DNA of 38,531 nt. Source: Leptolyngbyaceae cyanobacterium M33_DOE_097 (GTDB lineage Bacteria; Cyanobacteriota; Cyanobacteriia; Leptolyngbyales; Leptolyngbyaceae). The notes under the pieces were generated by a model, which made no database searches, was not told the DNA's origin, and saw only the letters and a list, made by a program, of their open reading frames with translations. Every line of letters begins with the position of its first letter. Within the stretch, counting starts at the first letter, position 1. The translations under genes and the position numbers were made by a program. Of the stretch, positions 18,317 through 26,374 are shown piece after piece. The stretch spans positions 1-38,531 of the forward strand of contig DVDV01000069.1 in NCBI GenBank assembly GCA_015296075.1. Direction: 5' to 3'.

Positions 18317-18727
18317 ATGAACTCTGCCTCCTCCATGCGACAAACCATTCAGTATCCGGCTCAGACGGTGCAACGGGCAGATTGTGCGATGCGATGTTCC
18401 CCTTTTTATCTCAAGTTGTTTGAGCTCATGATGACTGAAAGCATCTCGCTGAAGGAAATTGCAGGGCTACGTGGGGTTAACCAACTATTTACTCGCAGGT
18501 CACTATCTGAGATTGGGGCTGAGAATGAATTGTTATGGTTAATTCAAGTTGGTCTTTTAAGACGAGAAGTAGATGGGCAAGGGTTGACTGACAGTTTTCG
18601 CGTGACCCCATTAGGGCGTCAGTTGGTGCATCGTTGGCGCGGATTAGAGCATACAAAAGACTATCGTCCCACATGGATAGATCGCCTCTATAATGCTTGG
18701 CAACGCTGGTTTCGTCTGCCGCTTTGA
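18317..18727 (+). CDS. Small cyanobacterial protein, Npun_F0494-like
   Basis: About 136 residues from the ATG at 18317; a TTG six codons earlier (18299) is also possible and neither has a strong ribosome site. The central part (FYLKLFELMMTESISLKEIAG, then TRRSLSEIGAENELLWLIQVGLLRREVDGQGLTDSFRVTPLGRQLVHRW) reads as helices followed by a winged-helix-like end. I believe it matches the cyanobacterial family named after Npun_F0494, whose role is unknown; this is recalled and not verified. No signal peptide or membrane segment is seen. cobQ begins 82 bp downstream. Confidence 0.72.
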   Translation: MNSASSMRQTIQYPAQTVQRADCAMRCSPFYLKLFELMMTESISLKEIAGLRGVNQLFTRRSLSEIGAENELLWLIQVGLLRREVDGQGLTDSFRVTPLGRQLVHRWRGLEHTKDYRPTWIDRLYNAWQRWFRLPL

Positions 18728-18809
18728 TGGTCTGGAGGCGATCGCGTCTTTCAGGTACCATCCACCTGTCTCTACATACACTCACTTTTATAAGGGTTAA
18801 GGGTTGCTG

Positions 18810-20288
18810 ATGAGAGCCATTATGGTTGTGGGCACCACATCCCATGCAGGTAAATCCCTATTAGTAACAGCGATCTGTCGGATCTTAAGCCGTCGAGGCT
18901 GGCGCGTTGCTCCCTTTAAGGCGCAGAATATGGCGTTGAATGCGTATGTCACTCCCAGCGGGGGTGAAATTGGTCATGCGCAAGCCGTCCAAGCATGGGC
19001 TGCTGGGGTGATGCCCTCAGTGGAGATGAACCCTATTCTGCTGAAGCCACAGGGCGATATGACATCACAGGTTGTGCTGAAAGGCAAAGCCGTTGGCAAG
19101 GTGAATGCGGCAGACTACTATGAACAGTTTTTTGAGACTGGCTGGCAAGCCGTTGAAGAGTCGTTACAGCGCTTAAGCGAAGAATTTGACCTGCTGGTGT
19201 GCGAGGGGGCTGGTAGCCCTGCCGAAATTAATCTCAAGCATCGCGATCTCGCGAATATGCGGGTCGCCAAGTATCTCAATGCACCTACCTTGCTAGTGGT
19301 AGACATCGATCGCGGCGGTGCGTTTGCCCATGTGATCGGTACATTAGAGCTGTTAGAACCCGAAGAACGGGCCTTGATCAAAGGCATTGTGATCAACAAG
19401 TTTCGAGGTCAGAGATCGATCCTGCAACCGGGTATCGACTGGCTCCAAGAACGCACAGGTATTCCCGTAATTGGGGTAATTCCCTGGTTAGAGCAATCTT
19501 TTCCGGCAGAAGATTCGCTCAGCCTGCTTGATCGCCAAACTAGCTACGGAGGTAGCGGCGAAATCACCGTGGCAGTTTTGCGTTTGCCTCGCATCTCAAA
19601 CTTTACTGACTTTGACCCCCTCGAAGCAGAGCCTTCGATCAATCTCCGCTACATCAGCCCCAAGCCTCCGCTTGGTCACCCCGATGCGCTGATTATTCCC
19701 GGTTCAAAAACGACGATCGCTGACTTAATCGTGCTGCACAAGACCGGAATGACCGAAGAAATTCAAAACTATGTCGCAGCGGGCGGTACGGTTTTAGGCA
19801 TTTGTGGCGGGTTCCAAATGCTCGGCAAGATTTTGGCCGACCCCGAAGGCATTGAAGGTCAAGAGGGACGCTACAAAGGGATTGGCTTATTACCCTTAAA
19901 GACTGTAATTGCGGGTCAAAAAGTCGCACGACAACGACAAGTGACCTCCAACTTACCCCAAGAAGGCTTGCCAGTTTCCGGCTACGAGATTCATCAGGGA
20001 CGCACCCGCCCAATGGATGAAGACACAACTGGAATCAGCCCCCTATTTGATGATGCCAGTCTGGGCGTTGTTGATGAAACTGAGTCGGTGTGGGGTACTT
20101 ACCTGCATGGCCTGTTTGACAATGGCCCCTGGCGGCGATCGTGGATCAACCGCCTGCGTCAGCAACGAGGTCTCAAATCTTTGCCAACAGGCGTTGCCAA
20201 CTACCGTGAGCAGCGAGAGTTTGTGCTAGACACCCTGGCCGATGTGATTGAGCCTTACCTCGACTTGTCTCCTCTCTTGCCCCGCTAA
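18810..20288 (+). CDS. cobQ: Cobyric acid synthase
   Basis: 492 residues from the ATG at 18810, two codons after a TTG. It amidates four side chains (b, d, e, g) of adenosylcobyrinic acid a,c-diamide with glutamine and ATP, in cobalamin or pseudocobalamin synthesis. The N-terminal dethiobiotin-synthase-like ATPase shows MVVGTTSHAGKSLL (P-loop, 5-18) and PFKAQNMALNAYVTP. The C-terminal class I glutaminase domain shows the nucleophile elbow LGICGGFQMLG (C332) and the catalytic His in GTYLHGLFD (H433). No B12 riboswitch was recognised in the 82-bp leader, and no other cob genes are nearby. Confidence 0.97.
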   Translation: MRAIMVVGTTSHAGKSLLVTAICRILSRRGWRVAPFKAQNMALNAYVTPSGGEIGHAQAVQAWAAGVMPSVEMNPILLKPQGDMTSQVVLKGKAVGKVNAADYYEQFFETGWQAVEESLQRLSEEFDLLVCEGAGSPAEINLKHRDLANMRVAKYLNAPTLLVVDIDRGGAFAHVIGTLELLEPEERALIKGIVINKFRGQRSILQPGIDWLQERTGIPVIGVIPWLEQSFPAEDSLSLLDRQTSYGGSGEITVAVLRLPRISNFTDFDPLEAEPSINLRYISPKPPLGHPDALIIPGSKTTIADLIVLHKTGMTEEIQNYVAAGGTVLGICGGFQMLGKILADPEGIEGQEGRYKGIGLLPLKTVIAGQKVARQRQVTSNLPQEGLPVSGYEIHQGRTRPMDEDTTGISPLFDDASLGVVDETESVWGTYLHGLFDNGPWRRSWINRLRQQRGLKSLPTGVANYREQREFVLDTLADVIEPYLDLSPLLPR

Positions 20289-20616
20289 AGGCGCTATCCA
20301 TAGAGCCGCGCTTCTAAACAAGCTGTCTACTTGCAGGCGATCGCTGCACCTTCGCGATCGCGGTTCCTGGCAGGTTAGGGAAACAATATGCTTTCACAAA
20401 TTGCTGCATTGGGATGTCAAGACTTATCTGAAGAGTTTGTAGTGGTCGAACGAAAACCAGCACAGCCTGTAAAAATAAAATAAGCGCAACTGAAACTTCA
20501 GTGCGCTTAGTATCCCTAACCCTTTCGGTGCAACGTACCCGTTTGTTCTTGAATTTAAGATTAATGGCTAAATGCTTGAAACGAACGGAGATTTAGACAT
20601 TCTTTAGGATTTTGAT
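20289..20616. other. Intergenic region cobQ to ferredoxin with an AT-flanked hairpin
   Basis: No gene seen. It holds two near-adjacent HIP1 sites at about 20337-20361 and a hairpin at 20482-20508 (AAGCGCA-CTG / CAG-TGCGCTT with one bulged A). On the minus strand the hairpin is followed by ATTTTATTTTTA, so it has the form of a terminator for leftward transcripts. No leftward gene lies directly upstream of it. Confidence 0.5.
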
Positions 20617-20856
20617 GTGAATATACAGATTCTTTTTCTGCCTGATGGTGTCACCGTTGAAGCAACACCCGGTGAACCGCTTTTGAAGGTTGCCGAACGC
20701 GCCGGAATTACCATTCCCACAGGGTGCTTGATGGGATCTTGCCATGCCTGTGAAGTCGAACTTGATGATGGAGAAGCGGTGTGTAGTTGCATCACGGCAG
20801 TTCCTAATGGGCGCGATCGCCTCACGGTCAATCTTTACTCAGACCCAAGCTGGTAA
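20617..20856 (+). CDS. Short 2Fe-2S ferredoxin
   Basis: 79 residues, shorter than the 97-99 of cyanobacterial PetF. A plant-type cluster loop is present: C37-x4-C42-x2-C45 (GCLMGSCHACEVEL). The fourth ligand is C56 or more likely C58 in VCSCITAVP, matching the LTCVAYP end of PetF. That leaves only 12 residues between third and fourth ligands where about 29 are usual. The GTG at 20617 is the start, with AGGAT just upstream. It is a small soluble electron carrier whose partner is unknown. It stands alone and converges on the response regulator gene. Confidence 0.85.
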   Translation: MNIQILFLPDGVTVEATPGEPLLKVAERAGITIPTGCLMGSCHACEVELDDGEAVCSCITAVPNGRDRLTVNLYSDPSW

Positions 20857-20872
20857 CGCCCCAAAACGAGCA

Positions 20873-20903
20873 AACGACCTGCCATCAAAGAAAGCGGGTC
20901 GTT
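20873..20903. terminator. Stem-loop between convergent ferredoxin and response regulator
   Basis: A 10-bp stem (AACGACCTGC / GCGGGTCGTT, one G-U) with an 11-nt loop. On the minus strand it is followed by TGCTCGTTTTGG, a weak T-run. Position suggests a shared terminator. Confidence 0.55.
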
Positions 20904-20935
20904 GTCTGGAGGTAGATTCAGAAAATTAAGCCAAG

Positions 20936-21649
20936 CTACACTTCAACTGCGTGATTGGGTGCTTCAAATTTGTAGCCTACCCCTCTCACGGTTTGAATCA
21001 GTGCGGGCTGACTGGTATCGATTTCAATCTTTTTACGAATTTGCCCAATGTGAACATCAACCACACGTTGATCACCCACATACTCGTATTCCCAGACTTC
21101 TTGAATTAACTCTGAGCGCCGCCAAACCCGTCCAGGGTTTCGAGCTAAAAAGTGCAGCAGGTCAAACTCTAGAGCAGTCAGAGGAACTAAGTCATCGTCT
21201 AACTTGACCTCACGCCGCACCGGGTCAATTACAAGCTTGTCAAACGTGAGACATTGTTGCTCAGCTGTTGAAACGGAACGCTGGCGCTTTAAGATTGCCC
21301 CAACTCTTACCCCTAGTTCTTGCAGGCTAAAGGGTTTTGTAATGTAGTCATCGGCTCCCTGGGTAAAGCCCTTGATTTTATCGGCTTCATCGGTGCGGCT
21401 GGTCAGCATCAAGACGAATACGCCTGTGCGTCCTTGCATATCCTGGCAAAGGTTGTAGCCGTTAGCATCCGGCAGATTCACGTCTAGAATCACGAGATCC
21501 GGGTTGAATTGCTCAAAAATTTCCATAGCGCTTTTGCCATCGGCAGCAGACTCCATCTGGTAACTCTGCTTCGTCAAAAACCGATGAATCAAATTGCGAA
21601 TAGCGGGGTCGTCATCAACAACAAGAATTTTGGCAGGAGCCATAGCCAT
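20936..21649 (-). CDS. OmpR/PhoB-family response regulator
   Basis: 237 residues. The receiver domain (about 6-120) has the acidic pocket VVDDDP, the phosphoacceptor D56 in LVILDVNLPDANGY, the conserved Thr/Ser region LMLTSRTDEADK and the Lys of YITKPFSLQEL. A winged-helix DNA-binding domain follows (about 133-232), with LTALEFDLLHFLARNPGRVWRRSELIQEVW and VDVHIGQIRKKIE, then IQTVRGVGYKF. It is a DNA-binding transcription regulator activated by phosphorylation. No sensor kinase adjoins it, so the partner is unknown. It is not clearly RpaA or RpaB from the sequence. ATG 21649 is used, and a second ATG two codons later is equally possible. Confidence 0.94.
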   Translation of the reverse strand: MAMAPAKILVVDDDPAIRNLIHRFLTKQSYQMESAADGKSAMEIFEQFNPDLVILDVNLPDANGYNLCQDMQGRTGVFVLMLTSRTDEADKIKGFTQGADDYITKPFSLQELGVRVGAILKRQRSVSTAEQQCLTFDKLVIDPVRREVKLDDDLVPLTALEFDLLHFLARNPGRVWRRSELIQEVWEYEYVGDQRVVDVHIGQIRKKIEIDTSQPALIQTVRGVGYKFEAPNHAVEV

Positions 21650-22125
21650 AACCTGAGTTCTTTGAAGGCGCTGTTTAGTTTTGGGTTAGGGAAGGTGTAC
21701 TCCCTATGGTATTGGGCGTGAAAACAAAGGGCAAAAAGCCCAGAATTCCACTCGATCTTTGCTGAAAACTAACGGTTTAGCTGTGATCAGCGTCGTGCTT
21801 TCACGCAAATTTGGTTTAGGAAAACCCGTTCTACCAATTTCTTTCTTCTAACTACAATCCGTAAATCAGTAAGTATCAGGTCTAGTATGCCGCAGCTTTT
21901 AAAAAAGCTATCAGCAATCCGGGAGAGTTCCAGAAAATCTTATCCGGCCTCACCCCAGCGATCGCGCAAGACCTAAGTATTATTTCTTACTGTTTCAAAA
22001 GGTGAATGGAAGCGTCACACCTTTTCAACCAGATGACGCACGAACGGCAGGCGTGGAACGTGATTTAAGCGAAGTTGTTGCTAAGCGATTGTAAATGGTT
22101 TGAGAGGAGTGCGATCGCCATCCAA
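21650..22125. other. Intergenic leader of the response regulator gene
   Basis: 476 bp with no convincing gene. It should hold the leftward promoter of the response regulator. Small AT-rich inverted repeats are seen, such as GGGCAAAAAGCCC near 21730 and AGCTTTTAAAAAAGCT near 21895, and HIP1-related sites near 21960 and 22110. No known riboswitch was recognised. Confidence 0.4.
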
Positions 22126-22386
22126 TCAACATGGTAATGAAAACATACCCCGTTCTAACGTCACTTCACCATAATCGGGCACCCAGGCCAGCCATTTTGT
22201 TTCTCCGGTGCGGCAAAGCAGGAGTGCTTCTTGCCCACATAATTCAGCCGCAAACGATTGCAGCACAACCCACACCGATTCTGCTGGAGGGTATGCAGTG
22301 GTTGCATAGGCTGAGCGCGATCGGGTTGCTTCTCGTAAAAAAGATTGCAGTTGGAGGTAGATCCGAAATTCGGTTTCAAGCTTCAT
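22126..22386 (-). CDS. Small hypothetical protein
   Basis: 86 residues, not recognised. The N-terminal half is a likely amphipathic helix (EFRIYLQLQSFLREATRSRSAYATT) and the second half alternates hydrophobic strands (SVWVVLQSFAAELCGQEALLLC and TKWLAWVPDYGEVTLERGMF). Composition is protein-like with no low complexity, which favours it over the opposite-strand frame covering the same bases (22131-22388) and a third frame. It lacks a strong ribosome site before the ATG at 22386. It is divergent from the peroxiredoxin gene. Confidence 0.55.
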   Translation of the reverse strand: MKLETEFRIYLQLQSFLREATRSRSAYATTAYPPAESVWVVLQSFAAELCGQEALLLCRTGETKWLAWVPDYGEVTLERGMFSLPC

Positions 22387-22423
22387 GACGACTTTTTAAT
22401 CCGTCTCCCACCAGGAAAATAAG

Positions 22424-22451
22424 ATTTTCTGTATCTTATGCTACAGAAAAT
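22424..22451. promoter_or_regulatory. 10-bp inverted repeat between divergent genes, possible operator
   Basis: A perfect inverted repeat ATTTTCTGTA / TACAGAAAAT with an 8-bp spacer, AT-rich, lying 38 bp above the small leftward gene and 143 bp above prxQ. A regulator site or a transcript hairpin are both possible. Confidence 0.4.
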
Positions 22452-22594
22452 TCCTGTTTCCTTCCTATTCCTAGGGGATAAGTTTACAGAAGGCGACTTC
22501 TTCTTTTCGTGTTGTCGCGAATGCGCCCAACCGAGGCTTGTCAGCGCTACAATGCCTGATGGATCTATACTTTTCGGTAATTAAGGAGATCTCT

Positions 22595-23032
22595 ATGCCC
22601 CTTTCTGTTGGCGATACAGCCCCCAGCTTTTCGGTAAAAGACACCAATGGCAGCACAGTTAATTTGTCAGATTATGCTGGCAAAACCGTCGTGCTGTACT
22701 TCTACCCGAAAGACGACACGCCAGGTTGCACTTTAGAAGCTTGCAACTTTCGAGATAACTACCAGCAATATCTCGATCAGGGCATCACAGTCTTTGGTGT
22801 CAGCATGGACGATGAAGCGTCGCACCAAGCCTTTACCAACAAATTTAGTCTGCCTTTTCCACTGCTCGCTGATACCGATGGAGCGCTGACGAAAGCCTAT
22901 GACGTTGATGGTGGCGGCTACTCGAAACGGGTCACGTATATCATCGGTGGCGATGGCAAGATTACTCATGTTTACTCAACGGTTAAGGCTGATAGCCACG
23001 CGACCGACATTTTGGCAGAGTTAGGTGTCTAA
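22595..23032 (+). CDS. Thioredoxin-dependent peroxiredoxin, PrxQ/BCP type
   Basis: 145 residues from the ATG at 22595, which is preceded by an ideal AAGGAGAT; the frame is open further upstream but without support. It reduces hydrogen peroxide and organic peroxides using thioredoxin. The peroxidatic Cys is C45 in YFYPKDDTPGCTLEAC, with the resolving Cys C50 five residues on, the PrxQ arrangement. Also visible are the FRD motif and FPLLADTDGALTKAY. Cytosolic. It appears monocistronic; an inverted repeat lies in its upstream region. Confidence 0.94.
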   Translation: MPLSVGDTAPSFSVKDTNGSTVNLSDYAGKTVVLYFYPKDDTPGCTLEACNFRDNYQQYLDQGITVFGVSMDDEASHQAFTNKFSLPFPLLADTDGALTKAYDVDGGGYSKRVTYIIGGDGKITHVYSTVKADSHATDILAELGV

Positions 23033-23212
23033 AGCTCCTACGCTTACTTAGAGAAGAGAGTTGCTGGGGCGATCGCGCGATAGTTGCGAAAGATTCTCGG
23101 TGAGCCAGAGGCAACTTTTTTATTGACAATTAGAATGAAATCGTGGCATTTGGGTAGGGTGAAAGCTCTACCCTTTGCTGTTAATCAGGGCATCTGTAAC
23201 GAGGAGTGCGCG

Positions 23213-24823
23213 ATGAGCAACCTGTCAATTTCTGCAACCGACACAGCGGTTAGTTACGGTGGCCCCTGGGAAGTTTTGCTGAATCAACCAGTCACCTTGC
23301 GGGGTTCTTTCGATCCGCAGCGGGTTGTGAATATTTCTCTACGAGCTGAAGATAAGTTTCCCTTGATGGTCACGCCAAACTATAAAGACGGCACTTGGGC
23401 GGTGAGTTTAGAGCGGGGGATGACGATGGCGGGTGCGCGCTGGTTGCGCCTCACGGGTGCCGATGGAAACGGCAAGATTGTTGATGATGAAATTGTTTAC
23501 ATCACGGTTAGCACAGACCCACTCACGGTTGGGCAAGACCTTTCCCTGCGTGTGTTAGAAGAGACAGTGTTTAAGAGTGATGTGATCGACTCAAGCCGCC
23601 TCAACGATCAGCAAAAGGTGAAGCTGACTGCAGGCCAGGTGCTATCGGTCAGGCGTTATGGTTATGTGGATGGTCACCTGAAACTAGAGTTAGAAAAACC
23701 GATTCCACCATTAGGTAATTTTGGCTATGTCTTTGAGCCATTTGTTCAACTCAGCAAAGGCAGTCAAATCCTCATCTTTGATCTAGGGGATATACCAAAC
23801 ACGCCGCTGAGCGCTTACCTGCTCGTTACCCAAACAACGCTGCTCAAAACAAAGCCAGCCGACTCTGCAAATTTGCCTGCAAACCAAGTCAAGGAAGTTT
23901 TGGAAGGTGAAAGCTTTCAGGTTACGGGTTACGCCTGCATTGGGGGACACTTTCGGGTGAAACTGGCGCAACCGATCGCCGGGTTAGGCGATAGTGTTTA
24001 CGTGTACTGGAAACACGTCGTTCTCAAGAAAGAGAATAAACTGATTCCCTTTGATCCAGAAGCGTTGACGGCGACAGCCCTGCGCACGACCTTGCTAAAG
24101 AAACGCCCGGTTGACTCATCACAGCTTAAACCCGAAGACGTGACCAACTTTCCGGCTGGAACTGTCTATGGCGTGCAGAGTTATGCACTGGAGGCAGGCC
24201 ATATCAAGATAGCCCTGACTGAAGAGATCGCGAAGTTTGGTAATACAGGTTATGTCTTCGCACCATTTGTGCAGATGAAACGTGGGAGTCAGGCGTTTAA
24301 CCCGTTTCCACCCCAGGTTGAGTTAGCAGTGCCCTATTTCTCTCAGCGCGATAACCCTAACTATTCCTGGGCAACTTGCAACGTCACCTCGATCGCCATG
24401 ATTTTTTACTACTATGGCGTGCGCTCAAAAAATCCGCGTCAGCAACTCGAAGATGAGCTATTGCGGTGGGTGATCAACCGCTATGGTCCTGGTTCGCAAA
24501 CGGTGCATAGCTACCTCTCGCAACTGATTCGAGCTTATGGATTTGAAACCAGCTTTTCGACGACGCGATCGTGGGCCAGCGTTAAGGATGAGTTGATTGC
24601 GCGTCGCCCCGTTGTTTTGTCTGGTGACTTTACGGCTAGCGGTCACATTGTGACGTTGATTGGTTACACACCCCAGGGCTACTTAGTGAATGACCCTTGG
24701 GGCAATGCCTTGGGTGGGTATGTGAATACTGAAGGGCGCAAGCTCCTGTACCCTTACAGCTATATGGATCGGGTGGCGGGACCAGATGGGGGTGTTTGGG
24801 CACACTTCATCAGTCCCAAATAG
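23213..24823 (+). CDS. C39-like cysteine peptidase with three SH3-like repeats
   Basis: 536 residues from the ATG at 23213, six bases after GAGGAG; 43 upstream codons are open but unsupported. An N-terminal beta domain (1-105) resembles an Ig-like module. Three related ~65-85 residue beta repeats follow (about 108-180, 195-275 and 283-365), each with (T)LLK(T/K)(K/R)P-DS near the start, a GY/SYALEAGH(I/F)K-type core and G(Y/V)V(F/Y)xPFV at the end. The C39_2 domain (about 370-536) has C389 in SWATCNVTS, H478 in SGHIVTLIGY and N493-D494 in VNDPWG. No signal peptide is visible. Target peptide is unknown. The 86-residue gene follows after 88 bp. Confidence 0.82.
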   Translation: MSNLSISATDTAVSYGGPWEVLLNQPVTLRGSFDPQRVVNISLRAEDKFPLMVTPNYKDGTWAVSLERGMTMAGARWLRLTGADGNGKIVDDEIVYITVSTDPLTVGQDLSLRVLEETVFKSDVIDSSRLNDQQKVKLTAGQVLSVRRYGYVDGHLKLELEKPIPPLGNFGYVFEPFVQLSKGSQILIFDLGDIPNTPLSAYLLVTQTTLLKTKPADSANLPANQVKEVLEGESFQVTGYACIGGHFRVKLAQPIAGLGDSVYVYWKHVVLKKENKLIPFDPEALTATALRTTLLKKRPVDSSQLKPEDVTNFPAGTVYGVQSYALEAGHIKIALTEEIAKFGNTGYVFAPFVQMKRGSQAFNPFPPQVELAVPYFSQRDNPNYSWATCNVTSIAMIFYYYGVRSKNPRQQLEDELLRWVINRYGPGSQTVHSYLSQLIRAYGFETSFSTTRSWASVKDELIARRPVVLSGDFTASGHIVTLIGYTPQGYLVNDPWGNALGGYVNTEGRKLLYPYSYMDRVAGPDGGVWAHFISPK

Positions 24824-24911
24824 GCGATCGCCAGAGACGAGCGAGTGGGTGCGCTCACCGTGCGGATTTGTCATTCACTTGAGAGGCCATTGATCGTAGG
24901 AGGATGAACTG

Positions 24912-25172
24912 ATGCCACGCTACAATCCCTACACGCTACAAATGCAAATTACTCGCATGTTTGAGCAGGGGCAGTCGTTTTTTGCGATGACCAAAGTGCA
25001 AGACTGGTTGCGAGAGCGCAACGAAGATCCTGCCAACTACGATATTGCTTTTCACCAACGACCTGCACCGCCAGGATCTCAGTCTGTCATTGCGATCGAG
25101 ATTGAGTTGCGCCGTAAAGATGGGCAGCCGATTGATGACTGGATCCTGAAAGAACTCAACCGTCATGCTTAA
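24912..25172 (+). CDS. Small conserved-looking hypothetical protein
   Basis: 86 residues, not recognised. AGGAGG ends seven bases before the ATG at 24912, a strong start. The sequence reads as an N-terminal helix pair (LQMQITRMFEQGQSFFAMTKVQDWLRE), a central segment DIAFHQRPAPPGSQ, then a beta strand and helix (VIAIEIELRRKDGQPIDDWILKELNRH). It is soluble. Same strand as the C39-like gene and probably downstream of it in one transcript. Confidence 0.68.
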   Translation: MPRYNPYTLQMQITRMFEQGQSFFAMTKVQDWLRERNEDPANYDIAFHQRPAPPGSQSVIAIEIELRRKDGQPIDDWILKELNRHA

Positions 25173-25415
25173 AAGGATTTTGGCTCGGTTTTTGCAAATC
25201 CTATAAACACGAATTTTGTAGCGTAGATCGGCGCAGTAATTGAATGTTCAGCAAGTTTGAGTCTCACTTATCCTGTACTTTCTTTTTTCTGGTGCCCTTA
25301 AATCAGCCTTGCTTACAAGTCATCCAATCTTCGCTCTCCTCTAACCTTCTAGTGATTGAGTGAGTAAATCCCACTGCTGTCGAAAAAGCTTTCTTTAGAG
25401 TGCATTCATTCCGAG

Positions 25416-25575
25416 CCACGAACCTTGGGGGCGTCGCCCCCAAACCCCCGCGAGGGGCCGAACCGCCTCCCCTCGCCTCCCCTGCGGAAGGTATTGCTGA
25501 TTCCAGTGTTTGATAAAAGGGGGGACGGGTGGAGTGGGAACCCTGCTTCGCAGGCTTAAACCACATCTTGCACGC
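25416..25575. repeat. GC-rich palindromic intergenic patch
   Basis: Contains a perfect 19-nt palindrome with 9-bp arms at 25425-25443 (TTGGGGGCG / CGCCCCCAA), followed by GC-rich CCCCTCGCCTCCCCTGCGG and a small hairpin CCTGCTTCGCAGG near 25542. Composition differs from its AT-rich neighbours. Minus-strand open frames across it are low-complexity and not believed. Likely a repeat element, but a second copy is not in the window. Confidence 0.5.
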
Positions 25576-25721
25576 TTCACAGAAAGCGATTCGTCAGGTC
25601 AGCCCGCTTCTGCCAAATGACGAATGACCAAGAACTGCAAAATTTCTCAGGCTACCCACAAGCGCGATCGCCCTCGCAACCTCCGCCTCACGTCACCCAT
25701 ACCCTCTGTAAACGCTCCAAG

Positions 25722-25989
25722 CTTTAAACTTTCTACCCGTAACGTCTAGCTAGCTAACCATTCAACTCCCACCGACACCACCTTGCGGGAGTTGTAGGGG
25801 AGTGAGGCCCCTACGAGGCGGGGGACAAAGTATCTTTCGCTGACGCTGTGCCAGCGAAAATGCTTTGGCACGGGGGAAAGTCCCCCGATCTTGCGGCTTC
25901 GCCGCCCCCAAATCTCCGCCTAATTCCAATCAAAAAGGCTTTTTTAGAGAAGTTTTTTGAGTCAGCTCCCTTAAGATTCACCCAAGGTT
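25722..25989 (-). repeat. Palindrome-rich intergenic repeat, copy 2 (inverted)
   Basis: Reverse-strand homologue of 12193-12416. It shares the AGGGGCCTCACTCCCCTACA block, the GGGGGACTTTCCCCC palindrome, the GGCGGAGATTTGGGGGCGGC block and AAAAAGCCTTTTTGAT. It has about 50 extra bases (about 25820-25868) that themselves form an 8-bp hairpin TTTCGCTG / CAGCGAAA. It lies upstream of chlH. Confidence 0.8.
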
Positions 25990-26374
25990 CTCATAGCTTA
26001 ATGCAAACTGATCTCAATAACCATTAAAAAGTCTTTACGTCAAGCCCCGTCTAGCCTTCAGCCGCGATCGCAAGACAAAATTTCACTCAAACTTGATCGC
26101 CAACTCCGGCTTTTGTCAAGAAAATCAGCAACTCAGGTGCTATTTGTAACAAAAAGCAAAGAAATCTGTACTTATTTTTATCAATTTGTGTCAGTTGGGA
26201 GCTGAAATCCCCATCTGGTAACGGTTTTCTGGTAAAAACACAGATGGGTAGATCATTGCTGTCGGTTACTTGCGAGATCAAAGGTGGTTGTCTGCTGGGC
26301 GATCGCCTCTTAATTAGAGCAGTGCTGATGGCGACTCCCCTCGCTGATTCCTAAAGAGAAGGAGCACAGACCGC
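25990..26374 (+). promoter_or_regulatory. Leader and probable promoter region of chlH
   Basis: 385 bp with no convincing gene; a 64-codon leftward frame at 26087-26281 lacks protein character. It must contain the rightward promoter of chlH unless that lies further up. AAGGAG at 26359-26364 is a clear ribosome site for the ATG at 26375. No known riboswitch or operator was recognised. Confidence 0.45.

Noticed and set aside
18728-18809. Cobalamin riboswitch upstream of cobQ
   Set aside because: The leader is only 82 bp and I find no B12-box-like sequence or multi-arm structure in it.
22131-22388. 85-codon rightward frame opposite the small leftward gene
   Set aside because: It mirrors the leftward gene, has low-quality composition and no ribosome site; only one frame is likely real.
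25303-25580. Two leftward frames over the GC-rich patch
   Set aside because: They are Pro/Arg/Gly-rich products of the palindromic repeat without starts supported by ribosome sites.
26087-26281. 64-codon leftward frame upstream of chlH
   Set aside because: No ribosome site, no recognisable pattern, and it occupies the expected chlH promoter region.
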